NCBI RefSeq assembly: GCF_027943255.1
Contig: NC_072895.1
Coordinates: forward strand, 82,524,001-82,588,000
Length of the DNA stretch: 64,000 nt
Source: Anastrepha obliqua
Taxonomy: Eukaryota; Arthropoda; Insecta; Diptera; Tephritidae
Direction: 5' to 3'
Numbering within the stretch: position 1 is the first letter of the stretch; each line of letters opens with the position of its first letter. Under the pieces are notes generated by a model that saw only the letters and a list, made by a program, of their open reading frames with translations, made no database searches and had not been told where the DNA came from. A program made the translations under genes and the position numbers. Shown here one piece after another: positions 32,680 through 43,674 of this stretch.

Positions 32680-33625
32680 CGAACGCAAAAATTGTATCAG
32701 CAGCGACACCTCTTTTATGAGAGCGGAAACCTACTCCCATACAATAATTAAAACGCTATTCGATTTATTTGTTTCAGCCAATAGTAGCGAACTTAACTGT
32801 TTCTTTCACACCATCGGGAGACTTCAGTGATGCGTCGTTCTACAAGTTTCAATCAAATGCCTATCAAATGTTATGATATATTTTAACTGAATAAATTTTT
32901 TGTGTACCTACCATGCCTTTGTTAAAAATTACAAAAAAATTTGTAATTAAACTAATTTTTCCCCTCCAAAAAGAATTTAGAAGAAATGCCTTTTTGAGGC
33001 CTCCGAAAGCAGGCTTTCCCTTAATAAACATTTTACAAAGCGGCAATATTTCTCGTAAATCATTCAAGTTTCACTTTCTTAAGTTCCATAGATATATTTC
33101 TCATTACTTCCTTTTGGTATTATTATAATAAAGCGCTGATTGCTTCAGAATGCGCATTATGCTGTCACAACTATGCAACGTCAATTTTTATGTGCTCACT
33201 GCGCTGCAACAATCTATAATATCTATATGGACTATGCGTTCGTAATACTGCACATACTAATACACATGTACGTATACATAAGTGTGTATGTAAGGATATA
33301 CACATTCCGTTTCTTTGTGCATTTTTATTGAATGCGTAAAATTACACCAAATCCTGGTTAGCGAGGGAGTAGCAGATTGCAAATGGCAGCTATTTCCCAC
33401 AACCGCAATAAAATCAGCTGCTAGTACAACTGCAGCTAGAATAACTTTCTGTGTGAATGTGCGTATGATGTAGGAATAAAAACTTCAGTGCAGTATTTGC
33501 AGTGACAGCAATATTCTGCTTTAGTTGCAAATTGCAGTTACTGTTCCGAGCTGCGAGTTACAACTCAGCCATTGCTTGTCACATTGGTGGCGGTAGGTGC
33601 ATTTGTAGCTGGGCAATCAATAATA
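32680..33625. other. No gene seen; probable intron
   Basis: It lies downstream, in transcript direction, of the Sidestep-like exon at 33633-33777, right after its GTAAGT donor. I found no further exon. Confidence 0.35.
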
Positions 33626-33632
33626 AACTTAC

Positions 33633-33777
33633 GGTAAATATCCAATTTCCAACCATCCTCCATGCCCGACTCCGGTATCATGCTCTGCTCGGCGCGACAC
33701 GACAGGAATTTGCCACGATCATCGATGGTTGGCGTAAAAGTCAATGTTGACGTTGTCATATTACCATCAGGACTTGA
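33633..33777 (-). CDS. Sidestep-like protein, exon for second half of an Ig domain
   Basis: Cell-surface immunoglobulin-superfamily protein. Sidestep and its paralogues act in axon guidance and synaptic partner recognition through Beat-family receptors (known from Drosophila). The exon is 145 bp, 48 codons plus one base. On the minus strand an acceptor TTATTGTTGCAG precedes it and a GTAAGT donor follows. It encodes [28 protein letters not shown] and EDGWKLDIY. The cysteine in FLSC pairs with the one in the 39135-39286 exon, DDRGKFLSC is the D-G-x-x-x-C signature of an Ig F strand, and NMT is a potential N-glycosylation site. The start phase (0) matches the end phase of the upstream exon. Which paralogue this is cannot be decided from one domain. 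Confidence 0.85.
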
Positions 33778-33899
33778 CTGCAACAATAAAAAGAAGACCA
33801 AAATGAAATCAACTGAATTTAGTGAGCACTCTAATGATGATCATAGCAGTGATGACGATGATGAGGAAGATGATGATGAGGGAAAATTACAATAAAATA

Positions 33900-35520
33900 A
33901 AATTTAAATAAAGGAGAATGGCTTAGCAATGGTTGTGTGGGAAATGATAAAGGACACATGCATTAAGTATACTTATACATACTTACAAAACGTGTGTGTG
34001 TGAAATAGTAGTAAAAGCAAAGTGCTGATAAAGTAGTAAATAGGGAGCGAACAGCGTATGGAAAATTTCGCTGGAGTACGAAAAACCCCAATGCAATGCT
34101 GCGCAAAAAAGTACAATAAATGTCAGTGCGGTGACGGCGACAAGGGAAATTTTGCCGAAAACAAACAAACCGGTTAAGAAATGGACGAAGGGGGTGAAAG
34201 TAAAAGCATATAAATAGAGTTTTGTTGAGATTGGTATGACAAGCGAGAGGCTGCCATGAAGCGAGGCGAAACGGTGTATTCATATCGAGATTGGAGTAGC
34301 AGTCGAAACGTACTTGCATGCAAACATACACACATACATACATATATATATATGTAGATATACATATATGTACAATAGATATGCATGTTCGTTATGCTCA
34401 TACAAAAACCTTTCAACGCTCCTGTCAGCGCAGCGAAATTTCACCGAAAATGACAACTCAAATATGCAACGCAAATTTTGTTGACAAAAGCAACAAAAGT
34501 CTTAGACGCAGAAGCACTAACCAGGAGGGGGTTATGGGTGCGGCGGCATCACGCGCAATGCAGTCCAGCCAACCGACCAACCAACCAACATCCATAAAAC
34601 AGTTCGACAGACAAGCGAACAGATATGTAAACATATCAGCAGTACAGGAGTTCCCTCCTCTTGGCTGCACACTTTTCCACATCAGTGTACCCAAATTGGA
34701 AAAACATATTAAAATATGCAAATGGCTGCCGCACTCGCAACTAAACAACCACACAAAGCGCAGCAGTGTCAAAATGAAGCTGATATCGATGCAGGAAAAA
34801 ATATGACACTTTCGATTGGAATCTTTAGCTGCTTTCGTGATTTTTAGTATGATTTAGTTTTTTTCGCCTCTGCTTTCTGGGCACACGATCTGAGGAATTC
34901 ATAAATATTTTACTCCCACTCAATATGCGTTCTGTAAGAATAACAGCACTTTGTATGCGTGTATGTATTAGTAATCGCATATTCTCATGCAAGTCGGAAG
35001 TGTCAAATGTGTGCCTGCGTTTGAGTTTTATTCATGTGAAAAATAACTCGAAATATTTCCGAATCAAAAATAAAAAGAAAAAACGCAAATATTGAATTTC
35101 GAATCTATTTTATTATCAACGCTTGTACTCGTATGTGTGTGTGCATGAAGTGTGTCTAGCTATTGAATATGCTGCTGCGGTTAGCATTTTAATAAAGTCG
35201 ATAAAAACGAAAATGGGATTTCACTAAAGGAAAAAAAACAACAACAGAGAATATATGGAGAATTATATGGTAGAATAGATTACTGCAAATAAAATTTTTG
35301 ATGTGTGGCATAAACAACTGAAGGAATAAAATTTTAGGAGATATTTTTTCTACTTAAATGCTAATATTGTAAAAAGCAGACAAAATAACCCGTTACCATG
35401 ACTAATGTGCTTACATAACTGCAGAATTGCAAAATAAAAGAAGGCACCATGAAGAAATTTCCATTTGAATATCTATGTAATACACTGTGCGACAGTATTT
35501 CGCTGTCATGGGAAAATAGA
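33900..35520. other. Intron sequence without further features; TA/CA repeats
   Basis: Mixed TA/CATA simple repeats occur at about 34324-34375. Frames at 34318-34806 (plus) and 33963-34474 (minus) have no domain and overlap each other. Confidence 0.35.
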
Positions 35521-35526
35521 AATATA

Positions 35527-36744
35527 CTACTGTGGGCAAAAAGTAAGGTGAATTTATTTGTCAAACTTCGCGGGATTAAAATTTCGCTCTAGTTATTTTT
35601 TTCATGAGTTGGCAGCACTGTTAATAACATCTGGGCCAACTTTCATGTGAATGTCATTAACAGTAATATATTTACGCTTGTGTTTACCAAACGACCAAGA
35701 GTGCATTTTTCGATTTTTACAATGTCTGATTTGATTGAGCAGAGAAGTGCCACCAACTTTTGTTTGCGGAATGAAATTTCGGCTGCGGAAACGTTTATCA
35801 TGTTGCAGAAGGCATTTGGTGATTCGACCATGTCGCAGAAAAAAGTTTATAAGTGGTACAAAGACTTCAAAGAGGGTCGAGAACGTGATGACCAACACGT
35901 CAATAAAGTGAAGGAGTTAGTGCTCAAAAATCGTCGGTTGACTGTTAAATACCTTACTGATATGACTATTTGGGCCTACGAAAAGTCAAATCTCGTTTGG
36001 TACCGAAAACTCTCAATTTCTTGGAAAAAAGTCGTCGCGCTGATGTGTGTGAAACAATGCTTTCAGACTATTAGGACAAGGTCAAATGCATCATTACGGG
36101 AGATGAGACTTGGATTTATGCTTACGACCCTGAAACAACCGACTAATCAAACGAATATATGCTAAAGGCGAGGAGAGCACGTCAAAGTCGTTCAAAAATA
36201 AAGGTCATGATGACAGTTTTTTCGATTTTCGTGGTGTGGTGCACTATGAATTCCTTACACCTGGCCAAACTGTTAATAAGGAATATTATTTGAGCGTTAT
36301 GCGTCGTTTACGTGAAGCAATTCGTCTAAAAAGATCAGAATTATGGGCCAACAACTCTTGGTTTTTGCATCACGATAATGCACCGTCTCACACTGCACTC
36401 CTTCTTCGGGACCATTTCGCCAAAAATTCCACGCATATCGTTCCGCAACCACCGTATTCGCCTGATTTGGCGCCGTGTGACTTCTGGCTATTCCCAAAAC
36501 TCAAGAGACCACTCCGGGGAACGCGTTTCGAGTCAATTGAGGAGATAAAAGCTGAATCGAAGAAGGCGCTGATGGCTATACCGGAAATGGACTATTTGGC
36601 ATGTTTCGGGGATAGGAAAAATCGTTGTCATAAGTGTATTTCATCGAGAGGGGACTATTTTGAAGGGGATGAAGTTGATTTACAAGAATAGATAAAGATT
36701 TTTCATTTTACATTCGAATTCACCTTACTTTTTGCCCACAGTAG
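35527..36744 (+). mobile_element. mariner (DD34D) in Sidestep-like intron
   Basis: 1218 bp. The inverted ends CTACTGTGGGCAAAAAGTAA at both sides are perfect over at least 28 bases. TA lies at 35525-35526 and 36745-36746. The excellent preservation of the ends contrasts with the broken gene inside. Confidence 0.9.
35722..36691 (+). pseudogene. mariner transposase, frameshifted
   Basis: The ATG at 35722 gives MSDLIEQRSATNFCLRNEIS and a helix-turn-helix region with VYKWYKDFKEGRE. The GRPST linker segment is deleted after the RERDD part. GDETW with the first aspartate is present near 36100, but in another frame than the ORF around it. The second frame 36236-36691 has HHDNAPSHTA (D2) and YSPDLAPCDFWLF (D3) with 34 residues between, then RGDYFEGDEVDL at the end. 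It is a DD34D mariner with deletions and frameshifts and cannot make an active enzyme. Confidence 0.85.
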
Positions 36745-37120
36745 TATATAGTATGTACATACACAGAGCTTAGCTGCCGAAAGGCTAAACTTTTAGTTTC
36801 ACTTACGGCCCAGAATTCGAAAGAAAGATTCGAAAAATCTATATTTCTACGCTTTTTTTGGATGAAAAACTTAAAAGTCTAAAGTAAATTTTAGCTTTAT
36901 TATTTCATGGTTAAAAGAATATTAGACCTATTGCATTTTCGGAATATTGAAGGAAAAGGATATTTATAAGTAAACAAAAAGTTCCGGTCTTAATTTATAG
37001 TACCTTTTCATATGGTATAATTCGTATCTTGATATCAAATTTATTGATTTTTCAATTCCTGGGCTTTAATTGAAAAAATACAGACTGAACTCTAGTACGA
37101 GTACTGCGCATATGCCTATA

Positions 37121-38426
37121 CGAGGTGTGTTCAAAAAAGCGTCGCGAATTTTGAATTTTCGCATATTACGTTTATTCGAATTTCGATTTTTCCGTGGCGA
37201 TATGTTGCTACTCATGTCTCTCACTCATGCCGACGTGATCGGCCATTTTGAATGTTCAGTTAATTGTTGACAGCTGCTTTGCTTGCACGTGTTTCGACTC
37301 GTCCTCGATTTTTACCTATTCAAAAAGATGGATCAAAGCACCTGTATCAAATTTTGTGTAAAAAACGAAATTAAGTGCGCGTATGCATTCCGAATGTTGA
37401 CTGTGTCATACGGAGAAGCTACTTTGAACCAAAGCTACGTTTATCGGTGGTACAAAATGTTCTCAGAAGGCCGAGGAGATGTGAACGACGAAAAGCCAGC
37501 CGGACGCCCGAGCACTTCAACAACAGACGAAAAAATTGATGAAGTGAAGAAAATGGCATTGGCCAATCGCCGAATCACCGTTAGAGAAGTTGCTGAGGAC
37601 CAAGACATATCGATTGGCTCGTGTCATTCGATTTTCTTCAATGATTTGGGCATGAGACGGGTCGCCGCGAAATTCGTACCAAAATTGCTCAATTTCGACC
37701 AAAACATGAACATTGCTAATGAGAGGTTGGACTCTGTCCGCGACGACCCAAATTTGCTTCAGAGGGTCATAACTGGTGACGAGTTGTGAGTTTCTGGTTA
37801 CAAGGTGGAAACCAAAGCTCAATCATCTCAATGGAAGCTGCCGCACGCACCAAGACCGAAAAAAGCGCGCCAAGTTCGGTCGAGTGTAAACGTTTCGCTT
37901 ACCGTTTTCTTCGATTGCAGGGGCGTTGTGCATCATGAGTTCTTGCCACAGAGTAAAATGATTAATAAGGAATATTACCTGCAAGAAATGCGCAATTTGC
38001 GCGAAGCAATTCCTCAGAAATGTCCGGATTTGTGGAAGAACAGAAATTGGCTCTTGCATCACGATAACGCCCCTGCTCACACGTCATTGCTTGTGCGCGA
38101 CTTTTTGGCCAAAAACAACACACTGCCACAGCCACCGTATACCCCAGGTCTGGCCCTCGTGACTTTTTCTTGTTCCCGAAACTGAACAGACCCATGAAAG
38201 GATGACGCTACGCTATGATTGACGAGATAAAGACGGTATCTAAGGAGGAGCTGAATAAGATAAAAAAATGATTTTCTGAAGTGCTTCGAAGATTGGAAGA
38301 AACGTTGGCACAAGTGCATAATATCTCATAAGTACTACTTTATAGGGGACAAAATATATATTAATGAATAAATAAATAATTTTTGAAAAAAACACAAAAT
38401 TCGCGATACTTTTTGAACACACCTTT
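37121..38426 (+). mobile_element. mariner (DD34D) in Sidestep-like intron, second copy
   Basis: About 1306 bp. The left end is CGAGGTGTGTTCAAAAAAGC and the right end, read inward, AAAGGTGTGTTCAAAAAGTA; both are followed by a shared TCGCGAATTTTG. TA lies at 37119-37120 and directly after the right end. It is a different family from the neighbour at 35527. Confidence 0.85.
37328..38370 (+). pseudogene. mariner transposase with stops and a lost third aspartate block
   Basis: From the ATG at 37328 one frame runs to 37789: MDQSTCIKFCVKNEIKCAYA, VYRWYKMFSEGRG, the GRPSTS linker and VITGDEL followed directly by a TGA. The next frame (37805-38185) gives RSSVNVSLTVFFDCRGVVHH, MINKEYYLQEM and LHHDNAPAHTS with D2. 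The D3 block, expected as YSPDLAPCDFFLF, reads YTPGLALVTF because of a small deletion and frameshift. A terminal piece DWKKRWHKCI...YYFIGDKI lies near 38290-38370. It is nearly full length but inactive. Confidence 0.85.
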
Positions 38427-38599
38427 TATATGAGTATATGAGAAGTGGCAGTGCAATGCATAGTAGAAATCCAGTGAAACAGGCTTGAATAGTTTTAGGG
38501 AAAGATTTTGCTGAAGTTGTATGAATATTCATGCGTTAGTGATGGCGAATATCGTAGTCAATGGAAGGAAAATCAGTGTAAACTTTAAAACGACATAGA

Positions 38600-38720
38600 C
38601 AAAGCGCATGAAGGTAAATGTAATACAACACTTCCGCTGGCCGGGTCATATCGAGCAAATGGATACTGACACTTCCGCCGTGAAATTATTTGAAAGGAAT
38701 AGAAGTAGAGAAGCACCTGG
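38600..38720 (+). pseudogene. Possible LINE C-terminal scrap
   Basis: The plus frame reads NVIQHFRWPGHIEQMDTD, resembling the RxRWxGHxxRM motif of RTE-like LINE C-termini (compare 21105-21545). About 40 codons only, so a weak call. Confidence 0.3.
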
Positions 38721-39134
38721 CTTCACTTGGTGTTTTTAACACTATCCCTTTAGTGTACTCAGCTAAGTTAAAGATTATCGCATAAGTCAAGAAAAATAAG
38801 AAGGCCATTAGATGCAGAGAAGAAGAAAATATGATGAATTACCATATATTTGGACTCATTTTGGCATCTAAATAACTTCTAGTACCAACACATTGTTAGT
38901 TCAAATTAACATACTATGACTTAAGAACTTCCCGCAGGAGCAAATTTATGGCTACGGTAGTTTATTTATTGTAATGTTTGGAATTTGAAGTCGCGTGAAA
39001 AATAGTTATAGCCGAAATTTTTACAAGCACATGTGATTTGCCTATGGACCGATTGAATAATACTCTAATTTAAATTGTAAATGCAAATGTTGCTAAATAA
39101 AATTAAAAGTATTTGAATTTAATGAAACACTCAC

Positions 39135-39286
39135 CTCTTCGCGTGTATCCTTCATCATTGTGCTGCCCTTCCACCACGTAATCGTCGGCGCCGGACGTGA
39201 ACCGATTACCATGCACTTTAACGGATATGGGTTATCGGCCGATAGGGGCCTATTTTCGCCCTGTAATTTCACAATCAACGGCCGCA
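39135..39286 (-). CDS. Sidestep-like protein, exon for first half of an Ig domain
   Basis: This exon precedes 33633-33777 in the transcript. It is 152 bp: two bases completing a codon plus 50 codons. The acceptor on the minus strand is CTCGCCAACGCAG and the donor GTGAGT. It encodes RPLIVKLQGENRPLSADNPY, then PLKCMVIGSRP and ITWWKGS. The cysteine in PLKC and the tryptophan pair in TWWK are the B and C strand landmarks of an Ig fold. The GSRPxPxITWWK wording is typical of the Sidestep family and related insect Ig proteins. The exon ends in frame, and the next exon continues in phase to the partner cysteine. The upstream exon must end in phase 1; it is not in the window to the right as far as I can see. 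The protein would be secretory or membrane-anchored, but no signal peptide exon is visible. Confidence 0.85.
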
Positions 39287-39289
39287 CTG

Positions 39290-40985
39290 CGTTGGCGAGT
39301 ACATAAAAGCATTAAAAGAGAGGAAAAGAAACAAAAAACCGAGAGGCTTCATTATAAAAACTGAATTCGCTTACATTTTAACATTTAAAACTTCGACAGT
39401 ATTTTTTGTGTCGGTTTATGTATGTATGTGTTGGTGCATTGAAAGTGACTGTACCAGTTATTACAAAATCGATACTAGAGCGCCGTGCCAACGAATAGCG
39501 CAGGGTGTGAACAGGAATGGGACAATCACAAATAATTACGCCAATAAAAAAGAATTACGCGCCAACGCGTCGCAACAAAATAATTTCACGCTACAATAAA
39601 AGTCAAATACAATTTCATAGGCAAACCAGTCGCCGCGCCAGCTCATGGATGGTAAGTTGTTATAGTTGTTGCTTTTTGGTAAAGTAAATTTGCGGCACTT
39701 TTCGAGGCAAGCAGTTACGACTGCTATTTATTGTCCCTTTTTGACTTTAAATTTTGTATTATTTATTTACTTTTCATGTTGGTTTTTCGTGCAACGGTGC
39801 TGCCAATGAGCACAATTTTGTATTTATTTCGGTGTGTGTAGCTCAATTAGTAGCAAATTAAGAAGTCTGAGTTCAGAAAAAATCGATTCAGTCACTTCAT
39901 AATACTCGCCGACTGACCCAAAAATTACAGGTTATTTGATTATTTCATTCGTTTTCTCAGCTGCTCTACACGAATACTCTCCAAAAGTAAATGGGAAGCT
40001 AATTTAGTAAATACTAATTCTGTATACTAATTATGATAATTTTTCTGTTTTAATTTAAAATTTTACGTAAATCCCAAATCATAGATACTATACTAATTTA
40101 TGCAAGTTTCAACAAAGTTGATAGATTAGCGAGTAAATTAACTTTTTCGTATGACATACACTTCTCAAAAAAGGTTTTGCAAACTATGATTTAGAGCCTC
40201 GAATAGGCAAACAAACGATGGTCAGCATAAGCCACTTTTACAACTGATAGGCAAATCTGTCCTAAATCATTCAGATTTGATCTAACAAACTCATTTCTTA
40301 GAACGCCTTCCTCTTCGACATGGGACTACAATTATATATTACTTGTCACAGCCTAAAGGACAGTAGAATGCATTTGGCAGCGACAACAACAGCGACAAAG
40401 AGATTGCAAGCGTGGGAGAGTATTTTTTTCATTGCCTTCCTTTCACCATTGAGTAATTCTATTTCAAGTGATCCAAGTATTTTGGATCATGAATATAATA
40501 AAAAATACCGAAAAATAAAAAACAAAAATTCAATAATTTTGCGATTTATTCAATGTTGAAAATTTTGGTTTAGAGTTTGTTCGGTCCTTTTTGACATTTT
40601 CAATTTTTTTTTTAGTTTTTCTAAAATATTCTTGTTAAAAAATATATCTTTGGAAATTTTTTTTATTCTCTTGCTCAAAAGTTTTTTGAAAAATTATTTA
40701 TTATTTTGCTTTTCTTTAGAAAAAATTGTTTAGAAAAAAACTACTTAGATTTTGTGCTTATTTTTTCATGAAATGCTGAGTCTATGCTCAGTAGTAACTA
40801 CAAGTTTCATACTGGGACGCATAACTTTTCCAGCTCTCTTCAAACAAGTACAGCGAAAGTTTAATACAAAATACTGCTATAGCGAATCGATCGAAGCATT
40901 ACTATGTACAATAGTAAGTAGATAAACAATATTTTGCAATGGTTGGCCGTACCTGCAGAAACCACTAAGCATAGTCACAGCTATT
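39290..40985. other. No gene seen; probable upstream intron of the Sidestep-like gene
   Basis: It lies directly upstream of the acceptor of the 39135-39286 exon. There are no open frames with recognisable domains; 40560-40760 is very AT-rich. Confidence 0.35.
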
Positions 40986-40991
40986 AATAAT

Positions 40992-42536
40992 AAAAAATCA
41001 TGTGCAGCATCGTACACGTGGTAGAAGTGAAACTTTTGTGTGTGAATGAGTGTGAATAAGAGACATAGAGAGAGAGAGAGAGAGAGAGAAAGAGCGAGAG
41101 AGGAAGAGAAGGAGACAGGGATAATTTCAAAAGAAATACAACAGTATAAAATTTGTGTAACCAAAATTCGATTTTATTAACTATATATGCATTATGCTAT
41201 AATATCATCTGTTGGTGGTTCAATTGGTAATACTGTTTGTGATAGCTGAAATATGAAATATATGTACGTGATTCAATATTTTCTAGATAACGTGTGAAAA
41301 TTGCATCTAGTGTAGTTCCGGATTTTGTTGTTGATTCTTTAGGGTTATTGTTTATCTGCAAACCGAATGTTTCTCGAAGAAATTGAATCAACGGCAAAGA
41401 ATAATTGGATCCGAAATTTACGTTGAAATCTCCCCCGAGAATCAATAGAATTTTGTCTTCGCCTATTCCAAGTGCATTTGCACCTGCGTGGCTGTAAACC
41501 AGTAGTGAGCGGTGAATGAAATATATTATGTCATCAAGATTTTGGTTCGGTGAGATATAGATGGCGGCTATAACAATAGTTTTTCCTTTCAGCGTTTGAC
41601 ATTCTGCAATGCAAACATCGCCAACTGGTGTGACTGTTGATGAATATGACTGAGACTGCCTTGCAGTCATTTCCATGTTTGGTCTGACGATATTTACGCT
41701 ATCATCTTGATTGTGGTAGATTGCCACACCGCCAGCTCTAACATTTAGTCGCTTATATTTGATGACGCAATTGAAATTTGGTATACTAATATCCTCGTTA
41801 TCGTTTAACCAAGTTTCGGACAAAAGTACTATACTCGATTTGCGGATGACAGAGTCTGTTAAATCTGCGGAATGTGCTCGTAGGCTCTGACAATTAAGAG
41901 TATATACAGATAGCCCTCTTCTCTGAGTCATGAAATCGATTATTTGTTTATCCACAGTTTCCAGTCTATTTAACGATAGTCTCCGGAATTCATCTTGTAA
42001 ATGAGACATAATGACTGATGCTCGTCGACCATGGTAGAATCTAAAATCATTTCCGTTCGTTATATCTAATCCACAAGCCTTCAATACAAGTGACTCGTGA
42101 TAAAGCAACGTAAACTAATGATTGCGAATGTTTTTAATCATATTCGTAAACAACTTCTGAATACGTGCTTTGCTGAGACTTGTGAATGGTCGTCGCACAG
42201 GCACAAACTAATGGTAAATGTGATCGTTTAGCGTTCATCGTTTTGTTGTTGTTAAGCGGGATTGTTGATGTGCGTCCTCCGATTGGTGACGCTGTTTTAC
42301 TGATATTACATAAACTGATGTATATGATGTATAGCTCTCCTTCTCTTTCTCTCTATGTTATATATCTGTATACTCTGTCTTACAACGAAGCCTATGTCTT
42401 CTTCTCCTTCTCTCTACCTTGTATCTTTTTTTCTCTCTCGCGTAACGAAATCTCTAAACGTTAAATTTTTTCCAATTCACTCTCCATTCTCGCTCAAACA
42501 CCAGACCGCCGCTAAAGAAGTTTCACTTCAAAAATA
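40992..42536 (-). mobile_element. Helentron-derived element, copy 2 (about 1.55 kb)
   Basis: It has the same two end points as 21607-23153 and nearly the same length, so both are copies of one defined element rather than random fragments. A GA repeat near 41068-41095 and a CT-rich stretch near 42340-42440 are also shared. The GAAGTGAAACTT hairpin-like motif is present near both ends. Flanking bases differ completely outside the shared limits (left CTATTAATAAT, right GGAAACAATCC). Confidence 0.7.
41197..42240 (-). pseudogene. Helentron helicase end plus endonuclease, mostly open
   Basis: The minus strand starts with PLVCACATTIHKSQ (helicase motif V; here followed by Q where the other copy has G). 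A stop interrupts the next part (EYD then TAA), and YVALSRVTCIEGL follows. The endonuclease then stays open for 303 codons (41197-42108). It has the NCQSLRAHS start with catalytic N, SETWLNDNED with E, LILGGDFNVNFGS with D and N, and IFTRYLENIESRTYISYFSY, ending SYHKQYY where related nucleases have SDH. APE-type endonucleases of this kind nick DNA. Here the domain is cut off from its initiator and helicase, so it is not expected to act alone. Confidence 0.7.
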
Positions 42537-42949
42537 GGAAACAATCCGAAGGAGTTTTTTCACAAACGGCTCGAAAAATTTCCCAAAACATTTTAACAAA
42601 AAAAAAAACAAAAACTTTTTGTTAAATATGGTTTATCCCTAAAAATGAAAATAAGACTTTAAAATGTTAGAAATAATCGAAGATATTTAATTTTCCACTT
42701 CAAAATATTTTTCCAACAGCAGAAAAAACTTCCTAAAAGCTTACGAAATCGACTTTAGAAATGACAATCCTACTTATTTCATTTCTGACACTGTGCACAC
42801 TCGGGACCTTTTGAACTTGTTCGATTAACAAGACAAGAATAGACCTATGAACACATCCCTTAGCAGCGTAAAAAATTGTTTTAAATATAAAAATAGCTGG
42901 TAAAAAATAAATTTTCTCGGGGCCGCTGTCCGCTCACCGTCTCTGAACT

Positions 42950-43290
42950 AGGTCAGTGTCAGCAAATACCGCTGCTGTGCGCGACATGATTGAGCATCGT
43001 AATATTATATTACATACGATGAGGTTGCGTCATCCTTAGGTATCAGTGTAACCAGCATCAATAAGATTCTGCGTGATAACTTTGTATTAAAAAAGTGTGT
43101 TCCATCGATCCCACGCAATTTAAAAAATGCCCTGAAAACGCGAAGGTTAAAGTGCTTCGAAAATTGATTCAAACGAACACAAAATTGCGTTGATCATCGT
43201 AGAGAATATTTTGAAACGCAATAAAATCGCTTTCAACCACAAGAGTTCCCTTTTCCATTATTTGACCAGAAATATAATTAGCAACCCTCG
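42950..43290 (+). pseudogene. mariner relic with right inverted end
   Basis: A plus-strand piece AAVRDMIEHRNII with VTSINKILRDNFVLKKC matches the helix-turn-helix region of the mariner at 31390-32671 (VRELILQDRHVTY, TSIHSILHKHLTVKK). It jumps straight to KCFENWFKRTQNCVDHRREY, the C-terminus of the same family. The right end is GAAATATAATTAGCAACCCTCG then TA. The whole catalytic centre is missing. Confidence 0.6.
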
Positions 43291-43629
43291 TAAGTGTACG
43301 CTCGCAATGTTTGCGTGCTACATCAACTTGAAAAGCGAGCGGCATTTGAGTGGTGGAAAAAATGCAAACAATGCAATTTATCAAAAAAATATGTACATAA
43401 ATGCAAATAATGAAAATAAAAAATTACGGAATGGAAAATAAAAAATTACGGAAAATTACGGAAAAATTCACACTCAAATGCACACCAACTACCGGCTATG
43501 CTTCAGCAATGTATAAATTGAATTCATTCTTTTGTTTTTGGAGTACTGACATCCCCTTATTTATATAATATAATACTTGTATGAGTACATTTAAATACTA
43601 ACATTAGGGTGGGAACTAAAGAGTACCAC

Positions 43630-43674
43630 ACACAATTAATCATCTGATTTCGATTTCAAAAAACTTTTTTACTA
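43630..43674 (-). repeat. MITE, left part of a copy split by a LINE
   Basis: CACACAATTAATCATCTGATTTCG and TTTTTTACTA align with the left end of the MITE at 11650-11895. The copy breaks at 43674 and resumes at 45191 after a LINE; AAACTTTTTTACTA is present on both sides. Confidence 0.55.

Larger units (their letters stand above)
33778..39134 (-). other. 5.36-kb intron of the Sidestep-like gene
   Basis: It is bounded by GTGAGT at 39134-39129 (transcript order) and TTGCAG ending at 33778. It is a phase 0 intron. It contains two DD34D mariners (35527-36744 and 37121-38426), both on the opposite strand to the host gene, and a LINE scrap near 38600. About 2.5 kb, close to half of the intron, is mariner. 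Confidence 0.8.

Noticed and set aside
33502..33895. Plus-strand open frames covering the 33.6 kb region
   Set aside because: They are antisense shadows of the Sidestep-like exon on the minus strand, which has matching splice sites and a clear Ig motif.
34318..34806. 162-codon plus-strand frame in the Sidestep-like intron as a gene
   Set aside because: It begins in a CATA/TA simple repeat, is opposed by minus-strand frames of similar length and has no recognisable domain.
43160..43240. Separate small gene with KCFENWFKRTQNCVDHRREY
   Set aside because: The sequence is the C-terminus of the mariner family at 31390-32671 and lies next to its inverted end, so it was assigned to the mariner relic.
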